The translations under genes were made by a program, and so were the position numbers. Below, in pieces: positions 44,253-51,706 of a DNA stretch of 64,000 bases. Each line of letters starts with the position of its first letter. The first letter of the stretch is position 1. The notes beneath the pieces are model-generated. The model was given only the letters and a program-made list of their open reading frames with translations. It was not told the origin of the DNA and made no database searches. The DNA comes from Synechococcus sp. CC9311 (GTDB lineage Bacteria; Cyanobacteriota; Cyanobacteriia; PCC-6307; Cyanobiaceae): contig NC_008319.1 of the NCBI RefSeq assembly GCF_000014585.1, positions 1,178,001-1,242,000 of the forward strand, read 5' to 3'.

Positions 44253-45326
44253 TTAAGACTGTTGAGGCGCTTTGTCTCTGTAAAGCTCGCGCAGCATTTG
44301 GTAGGCCTCGTTGAGTCGCCTCATTCCGTCCGTAGAGCCACCTGCATCTGGATGGGCTTCGATCGCCTTTCTTTTGTAGGCGTCTCGGATGGTACGCAGG
44401 GTGAGTGATGCTCCAGCCTGTGTGGGCAGATCTAACAAACGCAGAGCACCATGCAGGGTCATGGTGGATTCCAAGGTTTCAAATGACGTCACTCGCCTGC
44501 TTCGTTTGAAGCGGTTCACAAAGCGGCGTATCAAGGTTGGAATGCGATCTTCCAAGCTGCCTGCGGCAAATGGATCTTCGAGAACCGCAGCCGCGACAAT
44601 CACATGTTCAAATTTTGGAGACTGCACTGACCAATCCGCGCAGACATCCTGCATTGACTGGTTCACCTGACTCCAGGTGAAGGTGCGCCCTTCGCTTCCA
44701 TCTAATTGGGGCCAAATATCTCTGGCCATCCAGAGCATCACTGCTTCAAGAACGGTTGCTCCTGGCATTGATCCATAGAGATTAGTCCAATGATCAATGG
44801 CTTTAGCGCAGCAAGCGATGAGATGGTCATAACTGACCACTGGTACAAAGGGACTGTCAGGCCGTTCTTCTGGTACTTGAGGTTGTTGGAGGCTGGTTCG
44901 GATCGCTTGTGTTCGGCTTCGAACAAATCCTGGTAGGTCAATGCCTCGACTTTTCGTGTTGCTTTCTCTCGGCTGACTGGTCTCATTGTTGAAGAGCGAA
45001 GCTGTGTCTTGCTCCTTAGGGTCCTGACTTCTGCGCACTAAAACGATGGCCCGGTCTTCGTCGTAAGAAGGTTTCGTGGGTTGCTGGTCTGGAGTGGTTC
45101 CGCTGGCATCAGGCGAGCTTGAGACTGAAAAGACCGCTGGATCCTCGATGGCTCCGTTCTCGAGTAGATCATTGACCACAGTCTCGAGATTTGTCTCATC
45201 AGGCCAGATCTCTTCCAGCAGCCGCGTTAAGCAATCGCCTCTAGATCTGATGCACCACTCTTTCTTCAGCTCGTCGAGGCGATCAACGAGATGATCAGGA
45301 AGTTCAAGTGTGATCCGACGCCCCAT
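44253..45326 (-). CDS. Ribbon-helix-helix / J-domain fusion protein
   Basis: 357 residues. The N-terminus MGRRITLELPDHLVDRLDEL followed by RSRGDCLTRLLEEIW has the strand plus two helices of a CopG/Arc-type ribbon-helix-helix DNA-binding domain. Residues 45-170 are charged and probably disordered. Residues 170-290 form a helical domain I do not recognise. The C-terminus is a J-domain-like segment, IRDAYKRKAIEAHPDAGG...MRRLNEAYQMLREL, with the HPD tripeptide that stimulates Hsp70. The layout suggests a chaperone adaptor acting at DNA, which is inference. It is followed downstream by the GAGTC-rich gap. Confidence 0.75.
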   Translation of the reverse strand: MGRRITLELPDHLVDRLDELKKEWCIRSRGDCLTRLLEEIWPDETNLETVVNDLLENGAIEDPAVFSVSSSPDASGTTPDQQPTKPSYDEDRAIVLVRRSQDPKEQDTASLFNNETSQPRESNTKSRGIDLPGFVRSRTQAIRTSLQQPQVPEERPDSPFVPVVSYDHLIACCAKAIDHWTNLYGSMPGATVLEAVMLWMARDIWPQLDGSEGRTFTWSQVNQSMQDVCADWSVQSPKFEHVIVAAAVLEDPFAAGSLEDRIPTLIRRFVNRFKRSRRVTSFETLESTMTLHGALRLLDLPTQAGASLTLRTIRDAYKRKAIEAHPDAGGSTDGMRRLNEAYQMLRELYRDKAPQQS

Positions 45327-45368
45327 TCAGCCTGCCGCGATGATTCGAGTAAATGAAATGCGCGAAAC

Positions 45369-47036
45369 CTATTGACCTTGTAGTCGGCGCAACCAATCCT
45401 GTTGAGCCTTGATTGCATCGCGATAGCGTTGCTCCAACGAGTCATTCACACGCTGAGGCATGATCATTGCTGACGGCAACTGATTGGCACCACTTGATGG
45501 TGCGGCAAGCGTTGGAGGCGGAATCTTTGGGGCTGGTTTGGGATAAGTCCGAGGTGTGGCTTGAGGTTGGGGAGATCTAATGATCTGCGTTGGCTTGTTC
45601 TCTTTGGCCTGACGGGATTTTGGTTGTGAATTGATCGCCGGTGGTGGCGTTGAAGGAACAACTTTGCGCTTTTTAGCCGCTGCTTCAGCTTTTCTTGCCG
45701 CTTCCAGCATCTCTTCACGTCGGCGAAGCATGGCGAGCTGGGTTACTGGAACCACGCTTAAGAGATGACCTGGTGTTGCATCCGCTGGATAAACAAGGCT
45801 TACCGTAACTGGATTGACAGAGTTTGCCTTAGCGGTGATTTGTCCAAGGGGCAGACTCTGCCCTGATTTCATCCCAACATGAACCTCTCGATAGCCTTCG
45901 GAAGTTTTAATTCCGATTGATCCTCGAAACGCAGTGAAAGGTTTTCGACCTGACGCCACTGGATGGCTTAAAACTAATTCGTGAGCACCAACTCCTGAGA
46001 GATTCATCTCAACATCAAATCGAACGCCATAGGTGCCCACATTATTGAGTGCAGAATCAATCATTCGTGTTGATAATTGATTGACCTGTATATCTCTGGT
46101 TCCAAAATGATGCTTGCGAGTGCTTGTTAGTGGAATGTGCAGAGCCCCCTGCGAGAGATCGTGATTAATCGAGGCCTTGTACTGATCGCCAAGGGCTACA
46201 CCAGCAACTCTCGAAAAGACTTTGCCGGTACGAATCTCATTGAGACGGTTTAAATAAATACGACCTGGGGCCAGCCTCTTGCTGTCAAGAACGGAGATTA
46301 GTTCTTGCTCTTGGTTGGTTTCTTCTGCTGCAATTACAGCTAATTGGAAAGGTCCGTCACTGCGACCCCTAAGCAGCCCATTCATAATTCCTCTGGCAGG
46401 AAGAACAGAACTCACAATCACTTTACGACTTCGAGCCGGGATCGTTATCTCAGGAGGGAGCTTGCGATCGAGTTCTCCTCGCAGCATTTGTACAGCTGTA
46501 GCGTCACCAGGACCTGTATTCCAAGGGCGGCGGCCGAGGGGCTTAACCCCCATTAAACGGTTGGGGTGATAAGGAGCCTCAAAACTGTTTTTAACAGAGC
46601 CTCTTTTAAACTTAAGGGTAACGGGTTTATTTCCTGGGTTAATAGCTATTGCAGCAACCGTTAATAAGCCTCTTGCTCGCCGTCCACCTAATTTACTGCT
46701 GTCTTGTGGATAGTATTTATGGTGCATATGCAATCCAAATTCGCCATTAAAAGTAAATTCAGCATTTTTTATTGGTTGGTTGTTTTCTGCGGCAGTCGCA
46801 GACCCTGGTGCTGTGTTGACGAGGATTCCAGGTCCTTTAACAATTTCGGGTTGATTGGAATGCAGGACTGGAACGTTATTAAAGGTGCCATTGAGAGCAC
46901 GAGCCCTTTGTCCTGCCATCAGTGGCACATAGGCGTGCGCACGCTCCATGACACCTAAATCTACCGTCGCAAATGCGACGCTGATTAAGACCAGTTTTGA
47001 TAATCGGTGAGACACGCGAGACTGGTTTTTGAGCAC
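45369..47036 (-). CDS. DUF3370 secreted protein with proline-rich C-terminus
   Basis: 555 residues from GTG 47036; a TTG at 47057 would add 7. Signal peptide ending near ERAHA-YVPLM. The body matches the cyanobacterial DUF3370 family: ALNGTFNNVPVLHSNQPEIVKGPGILVNT near the N-terminus, then EFTFNGEFGLHMHHKYYP. After residue 430 comes an Ala/Lys/Pro-rich stretch (coiled or disordered) ending in a helical QRYRDAIKAQQDWLRRLQGQ. Probably periplasmic or cell-surface; function unknown. Divergent from the small 47237 gene. Confidence 0.82.
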   Translation of the reverse strand: MLKNQSRVSHRLSKLVLISVAFATVDLGVMERAHAYVPLMAGQRARALNGTFNNVPVLHSNQPEIVKGPGILVNTAPGSATAAENNQPIKNAEFTFNGEFGLHMHHKYYPQDSSKLGGRRARGLLTVAAIAINPGNKPVTLKFKRGSVKNSFEAPYHPNRLMGVKPLGRRPWNTGPGDATAVQMLRGELDRKLPPEITIPARSRKVIVSSVLPARGIMNGLLRGRSDGPFQLAVIAAEETNQEQELISVLDSKRLAPGRIYLNRLNEIRTGKVFSRVAGVALGDQYKASINHDLSQGALHIPLTSTRKHHFGTRDIQVNQLSTRMIDSALNNVGTYGVRFDVEMNLSGVGAHELVLSHPVASGRKPFTAFRGSIGIKTSEGYREVHVGMKSGQSLPLGQITAKANSVNPVTVSLVYPADATPGHLLSVVPVTQLAMLRRREEMLEAARKAEAAAKKRKVVPSTPPPAINSQPKSRQAKENKPTQIIRSPQPQATPRTYPKPAPKIPPPTLAAPSSGANQLPSAMIMPQRVNDSLEQRYRDAIKAQQDWLRRLQGQ

Positions 47037-47236
47037 TGCGGCTTGAGCTTTCCGCAAGTTCCAAACCTAATCGTCTGGTTCAGAAGCGCCAAGTGTGTGT
47101 TGGCAGTCCCGATTTCTGGAACAATTCGCCAGGATTATGGGAGATCGTGTGTTTACTCATGCTGCCTCCCTTTTTCTGCCAACCCTCATGTGAGTCCAGT
47201 CATTGGCGCAGTCACCATCAGCAACGCAAGCTGGAG

Positions 47237-47344
47237 ATGCTCCGTTTTTGGCGTGATGGCCTTGAGCGTCAACTTGCTGCTGTAACAGCAGCGATGTCCA
47301 CACTTGAGGGGCAAATTCAGCGGGACCACAGCGACGAATCCTGA
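47237..47344 (+). CDS. Small ORF, possible conserved peptide
   Basis: 35 residues from ATG 47237: MLRFWRDGLERQLAAVTAAM then STLEGQIQRDHSDES, an amphipathic helix with an acidic end. An upstream in-frame ATG at 47156 exists, but the added part looks non-coding. I recall similar short helical proteins in picocyanobacteria. The stop overlaps the sigma-factor 3' end by 28 bases. The ribosome-binding site is not convincing. Confidence 0.45.
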   Translation: MLRFWRDGLERQLAAVTAAMSTLEGQIQRDHSDES

Positions 47345-47973
47345 TCGGCAAGCTCTTGTCGCAACTGGGCTAGGGCGCGCTTCAGCCTCCGCTGCATTGT
47401 CATCGCGCTAACTCCCAGCTTTGTTCCAGCTCCACGCAGGCTGGCACCTTCCAGAACCACTTCATTTAGCGCCCTCTTCTCTGAAGGCGCTAATCGGTTG
47501 ATTGCTTTCCAGATCCGTTTGGCCCGCTCCTGCCTCAACAGTGGTTGCCATCCAGGTACGTCTGCTGCAACCCTTCCCTCGTCTAGAGGTTCCCATGTCT
47601 GTCGGCAACGATAGGCATGCACGTTCAGCTCCAGCTCAGCAGACATCGCCTGTCTTCGTTGTGGTTCTGCAGTGCTGTTTTTAATCGTGTTCTGAGCTTG
47701 TTCTTGGAGTCGTCTGGGAAGTCTGACTAGTCCCACACTGTCCCTGAGGTAATGAAGGATTGCTCCTCTGATATGGGGCCTTGCATACACCTCAAATGGT
47801 TTCTCTTGGCCTTGCTCATAGCCCTCCGCAGCACGTAACAACCCAAGCATTCCCACCTGTTTGAGATCATCTCGATCTAGTCCTGATCGCTTGGCGTAAT
47901 GGCCAGCAATTGGATCAACAAGTTTCAGATGACGCTCGATCCGTTGATTTCTGAGTGCGTGGGTTTTGTTCAT
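47317..47973 (-). CDS. Group 3 sigma-70 family RNA polymerase sigma factor
   Basis: 218 residues. Region 2 is visible: LDRDDLKQVGMLGLLRAAEGYEQGQEKPFEVYARPHIRGAILHYLRD. Region 4 helix-turn-helix: LAPSEKRALNEVVLEGASLRGAGTKLGVSAMTMQRRLKRALAQLR. Region 1 is absent and region 3 is short, as in alternative (group 3, SigF/flagellar-like) sigma factors. Its regulon cannot be told from sequence. No anti-sigma gene is adjacent. Start ATG 47973. Confidence 0.9.
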   Translation of the reverse strand: MNKTHALRNQRIERHLKLVDPIAGHYAKRSGLDRDDLKQVGMLGLLRAAEGYEQGQEKPFEVYARPHIRGAILHYLRDSVGLVRLPRRLQEQAQNTIKNSTAEPQRRQAMSAELELNVHAYRCRQTWEPLDEGRVAADVPGWQPLLRQERAKRIWKAINRLAPSEKRALNEVVLEGASLRGAGTKLGVSAMTMQRRLKRALAQLRQELADQDSSLWSR

Positions 47974-48038
47974 GGCTGTTGTCGAAGAAGTGGTCGGTAT
48001 CGGCCGGTTGTCCTTCCTCAGACAGCCATCTAGGGGGA

Positions 48039-48926
48039 TTACTCCACAACCGTGTTTTCACTGATTTCGAGAATCACTTCACGCAATAAAGCCTCGGGTC
48101 CGTGCCTCTTCAGCCAGTTCACATCTGAGTTTGCAGTGGCCAATAGATATCCAGCAAATCCAAGGGCATTAATGCTGAAACCTGCAGCACCCTCTCTCCC
48201 TCGCCTCACCATCGCCATCCATTGCGGAGTCAATAACAGGTTGTAAAAAGATCTTGGCCGTTGATCTTGAGAAGGGTGACCAATGCCCAACTTTTCAGAA
48301 AGTGATAGGTAATCTTTGTAGAGGTCTTGTGCTTGCTTATTGGGATCTTTGTTGTGACTTAATCGCGAGACAACAGAACAGCCGTTGAATAAAGGATCGC
48401 TAGAAGATTCGTTTGTTCTTTGTGATATCAATCGGTTTTGAAACCAGAGATCTCTGGGACAGCTTGTCTCGTCTTTGCTGCGCGGTAGGAGTTGAAGATG
48501 TCGGTGTGGCTGACTTGCGCCTGCAATTGGTCCGCTGTTGAAAAACCACAGTCCTGTTGTGTCTTGGTCAACGTGAACGAATGCTGTCCAGTCAGCCAAA
48601 TTAAGCCAGCCATCTTGAGCGGCCCAATCGGAAGTAATTAGCAGCATGTGTCCGCGTTGGACAGGGTATTTGTTCAGGATGACGGCATGGCCTGGATCCA
48701 GGCGCGCAACTTCCAGCTGCTGATCCCATGGTTGGAATGGATTGGGTTTAGGACCTTTTCTTTTTAAATGTTTAGGAAGGCTGCTTTCGAGTGTTCGCAA
48801 TTCAAAATTGTTTTCTGAACTGCTAAAAAGATGCTCTAATGATGTACTTAGTGGGACCAATGAACCCGACTTCAATGCCCTCTCGCTTTGCTGGAGAGCT
48901 CGTTTCCAGTACGTCTCAGCTTTCAT
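48039..48926 (-). CDS. ATP adenylyltransferase (Ap4A phosphorylase)
   Basis: 295 residues, HIT-superfamily Ap4A phosphorylase. The histidine triad is NSGPIAGASQPHRHLQLLP, and the substrate region is VILNKYPVQRGHMLLITSDW. The enzyme splits diadenosine tetraphosphate with phosphate into ATP and ADP and so controls alarmone level. It overlaps the SpoIID-like gene end by 11 bases, which suggests co-transcription. Confidence 0.88.
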   Translation of the reverse strand: MKAETYWKRALQQSERALKSGSLVPLSTSLEHLFSSSENNFELRTLESSLPKHLKRKGPKPNPFQPWDQQLEVARLDPGHAVILNKYPVQRGHMLLITSDWAAQDGWLNLADWTAFVHVDQDTTGLWFFNSGPIAGASQPHRHLQLLPRSKDETSCPRDLWFQNRLISQRTNESSSDPLFNGCSVVSRLSHNKDPNKQAQDLYKDYLSLSEKLGIGHPSQDQRPRSFYNLLLTPQWMAMVRRGREGAAGFSINALGFAGYLLATANSDVNWLKRHGPEALLREVILEISENTVVE

Positions 48927-49866
48927 TTGTTTTGAGACTTGCTAGGGATGCACCCACGTAATAATGTCCGAGGATTTCATTGAATTTGAGCCCCTTCGTA
49001 GCGAGGTTTTGTGCTCCATGCTGACTCATGCTTGCTCCTAAATGACTGTGCGCTTCAGCAACAATTTCACTGGTGGATGCATACAGCGATTCAACGAGTC
49101 CTCCTTGAAAACTAAGCACGAGACCCTTGGTGGCTTTTGTAGCGGCGGCTGTACGCACGCTCTGAGTGTTGAGGCCTCCATAGGCTTGCCATCGGGTTGT
49201 ATCGCCAAGATTGAAATCGGAATCTGCAGGACGCACAAGATGCACGAGGGCATAGGAGCGTGCGGCTACAGCTTGTGCCTTTAGGGCTTCAGGATTCCAA
49301 TGACTCGGCATTTCCGCGCCAACCACAGAGGCAACATATCGCTCCAGAGGCAGTTGATTAATGACAATCCAACCTGTACCTCTGTTGAGGAAATAAACAG
49401 TCTCTGGATAGGAGCGTTCATTGACAACCACGGCACCATTTTGGCCCGACTGGCAGGTCACCAAATTTGAACGACGTTCAGCCAGCACCATTTCAAGTGT
49501 TCTTTTTTCAACGATTTCACCATTGCTAAATCTGCACTCGGCCTGCCCTGATAAGTCCACGGCACGAGGTGGCGATTGACTCAACAAAGCAACACGCACA
49601 ATCGGGTTGCCAGGTGCACCTATCGGTTTTGCGCCAGGTGTTGGGTGCTGAACCGATTTGGATGGATCGGATGAGTTAACGGAGGAATCAGCAGAAGAGT
49701 GCGCAGTTTGCTGATCTGTTGAGGAGTTCTCTAGCAGCTTTTCAAGGGTGTGTTTTTGGCTGCGCTGTTGTTCGAGCTGCCCTATCGCTTTGATGGTCAA
49801 GGAGACCACAGCAATCAGTCCCGCGGTGGCGGTCATGCCCAGCAAGAGTGGGGTGAGCTGTCTCAC
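48916..49866 (-). CDS. SpoIID/LytB domain protein
   Basis: 316 residues. An N-terminal membrane anchor (about 8-28) and a Ser-rich linker are followed by the SpoIID domain: LPLERYVASVVGAEMPSHWNPEALKAQAVAARSYAL and the C-terminal SMSQHGAQNLATKGLKFNEILGHYY. Family members are peptidoglycan lytic transglycosylases or amidase activators. In a non-sporulating cyanobacterium this is probably wall remodelling. Divergent from the SDR gene with only 25 bases between the starts. Confidence 0.87.
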   Translation of the reverse strand: MRQLTPLLLGMTATAGLIAVVSLTIKAIGQLEQQRSQKHTLEKLLENSSTDQQTAHSSADSSVNSSDPSKSVQHPTPGAKPIGAPGNPIVRVALLSQSPPRAVDLSGQAECRFSNGEIVEKRTLEMVLAERRSNLVTCQSGQNGAVVVNERSYPETVYFLNRGTGWIVINQLPLERYVASVVGAEMPSHWNPEALKAQAVAARSYALVHLVRPADSDFNLGDTTRWQAYGGLNTQSVRTAAATKATKGLVLSFQGGLVESLYASTSEIVAEAHSHLGASMSQHGAQNLATKGLKFNEILGHYYVGASLASLKTNES

Positions 49867-49891
49867 TGTCCCTCGGACAACGTTTTAGATC

Positions 49892-50620
49892 ATGCCTGAA
49901 ATCAACAGAGATGCTTGGGTTGGCCGTGCATTGATCGTTGGTCGTGGTGGTCTTGGTACGGCAATTGCGCAGGAACTGCAACGCCGTCATCCCGCTCTGG
50001 GAGTCATGCTCTGCGGTCGAACCTTGGGTTCAGCAGATGATTGGCTGGTGGACCTTCAGTCCCCAAAGAGCCTCGAGGCGTTGTCCCAGAGGCTCCTGGA
50101 GGATCTACAGCCCCTACGTTTAGTGATTAACGCCACAGGGCGACTGCATGGAGGCTCCCTGTCCCCTGAGAAGCGTCTGCAGCAGGTTCATGCAGAGCAT
50201 TTGATGGAATCCTTTGCAATCAATGCTGCGGGTCCTCTGCTGCTGGCCAAGGCGATTGAGCCTGCTTTGAAGCGAGACCATCTTTTTCACTTTGCGAGTC
50301 TCAGTGCGCGAGTGGGAAGCATCGGCGACAACAGAACTGGGGGCTGGTACGCCTATCGCGGTGCCAAAGCCGCCCAGAATATGTATTTGCGTTCATTGAG
50401 TGTGGAGTGGGCGCGGCGATTTCCACTCGCCACAGTCACGATGTTGCATCCAGGAACTACCGATACAGCCCTTTCCAAGCCGTTTCAAAATTTTGTTCCG
50501 CCGGATCGCCTTTTCAGTCCTCAGAAAGCGGCAGCGCTCTTGCTGGATGTTTTGCTCGAGCAATCAGCAGAGGACAGCGGACGTTTTCTGGCTTGGGATG
50601 GTCAGGAGATTCCCTGGTGA
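49892..50620 (+). CDS. Short-chain dehydrogenase/reductase (CsgA-like)
   Basis: 242 residues. Rossmann N-terminus ALIVGRGGLGTAIAQEL with a glycine pattern that differs from TGxxxGxG, NATG, the active-site Tyr-Lys in YAYRGAKAAQNM, and PGTTDTALSKPF. It fits the C-factor (CsgA)-like SDR subgroup with NAD(P) cofactor; substrate unknown. The last 19 bases overlap the DUF2237 3' end on the other strand. Confidence 0.85.
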   Translation: MPEINRDAWVGRALIVGRGGLGTAIAQELQRRHPALGVMLCGRTLGSADDWLVDLQSPKSLEALSQRLLEDLQPLRLVINATGRLHGGSLSPEKRLQQVHAEHLMESFAINAAGPLLLAKAIEPALKRDHLFHFASLSARVGSIGDNRTGGWYAYRGAKAAQNMYLRSLSVEWARRFPLATVTMLHPGTTDTALSKPFQNFVPPDRLFSPQKAAALLLDVLLEQSAEDSGRFLAWDGQEIPW

Positions 50621-51009
50621 GCATGCGACTTGAGGATGTCTAGAGGGATCACCTGCAAGGTTGTGTGTTCGGTTGCTTCGAGTCGGACTGGCGGAGCCAT
50701 TCCGTCGTCATAGGCCTGTTTCCAGCGTGGGGCGCATACGCACCAGTGATCGCCTGGTTTGAGGCCAGTGAAGCCAAATTCGGGCACTGGAGTGCTCAGG
50801 TCATTTCCCTGGGCCTTGCTGTAATTCAGAAATCGTTCGGACATCACGCAGCAGACGCTGTGTTGTCCCAAGTCGCTGGGATCGGTGCGACAAAGTCCAT
50901 CTCGAAACCAACCTGTCATCGGCTCACAACTACAGCCTTCAAGCGCGCCACCTAAAACATTCAAATCACCCTGCCCAACTGGCTTTTGCTCTTGTTGTTG
51001 TGACGGCAT
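50602..51009 (-). CDS. DUF2237 family protein
   Basis: 135 residues from ATG 51009; the longer frame needs a GTG. It carries the very conserved DUF2237 block NVLGGALEGCSCEPMTGWFRDGLCRTDPSDLGQHSVCCVMSERFLNYSKAQGNDLSTPVPEFGFTGLKPGDHWCVCAPRW, rich in conserved Cys and Trp. The structure and function of the family are unknown. Convergent with the SDR gene. Confidence 0.88.
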   Translation of the reverse strand: MPSQQQEQKPVGQGDLNVLGGALEGCSCEPMTGWFRDGLCRTDPSDLGQHSVCCVMSERFLNYSKAQGNDLSTPVPEFGFTGLKPGDHWCVCAPRWKQAYDDGMAPPVRLEATEHTTLQVIPLDILKSHAHQGIS

Positions 51010-51120
51010 TTGCTTGCTTTGTCTGCCAGGAGTCTGCCGAACGACTGGCACATTCTGAGACGAGATGGTTGACGGAACACGGGGGTTAGGCGTTAAAGGT
51101 CGTTCAGTTATGCCTCCTCG

Positions 51121-51351
51121 ATGGATTGGGAGTTCACTGAAGACGCGGCGTTCATCGCCCTCTGCGATGCGTTCCGCGAAAGTGGCGAGTCATCGGCTAT
51201 TGAGTTCCTTGCCAATGGCGAGGGAGCCTTCCACTTTCAGGATCTTGCGCAGAACGCTGCGGGAGAAGGATTTGATTTGAGCGAGTCCAGTGCGCTGGAT
51301 GATTTTCAGCAGGAAGTCATCGACACGATGGAAAAGCTCTGCCAGGAGTAA
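51121..51351 (+). CDS. Small acidic hypothetical protein
   Basis: 76 residues from ATG 51121, strongly acidic and helical (MDWEFTEDAAFIALCDAFRE; ...HFQDLAQNAAGEGFDLSESSALDDFQQEV). The second half faintly recalls the Nif11 leader-peptide helix pattern (xxLAxxAGFxxSxxEL), but there are no neighbouring modification genes, so I do not assign it. No good ribosome-binding site is seen. It lies between divergent DUF2237 and convergent DUF4090. Confidence 0.55.
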   Translation: MDWEFTEDAAFIALCDAFRESGESSAIEFLANGEGAFHFQDLAQNAAGEGFDLSESSALDDFQQEVIDTMEKLCQE

Positions 51352-51380
51352 TCCTGCAGAGCTCGGACTGAAATGTTCTG

Positions 51381-51701
51381 TCAGCTGAAGTAAAAACTGA
51401 TTTCCTTGTCCTTGAGGCCTTCCCAGCCGGCCTCGATTAAGCGAGCGTTCAAGACCTCTCTGCTGAAATGTTTGGCACCCGTGCGCACGATGCGGTTCCT
51501 CATCGACTTCTTCACTCCACTGCGCTTTCGTTGAGCCTCTTGATCCATCACCTCGCGATACAGAGTGAGCATCGCAACGGGAAGAGGGCTTCCATCGATG
51601 TCCAATCCAGCCTTAATCGCATGATCGATGGCGTCGGGGCCGCTGAAGTCCATTGGAGCTATTGCAGTGCCTAGGAATTCTGAGGCACCACATTGCTGCA
51701 T
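51381..51701 (-). CDS. DUF4090-like conserved protein
   Basis: 106 residues from ATG 51701; an in-frame extension to 52160 is antiparallel reading through metH and is not protein-like. The core DFSGPDAIDHAIKAGLDIDGSPLPVAMLTLYREVM and QRKRSGVKKSMRNRIVRTGAKHF is what I know as DUF4090 of cyanobacteria. Met17 at 51653 is an alternative start. It begins 5 bases after metH, so it is probably in the same transcript. Function unknown. Confidence 0.78.
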   Translation of the reverse strand: MQQCGASEFLGTAIAPMDFSGPDAIDHAIKAGLDIDGSPLPVAMLTLYREVMDQEAQRKRSGVKKSMRNRIVRTGAKHFSREVLNARLIEAGWEGLKDKEISFYFS

Positions 51702-51706
51702 GGTTT

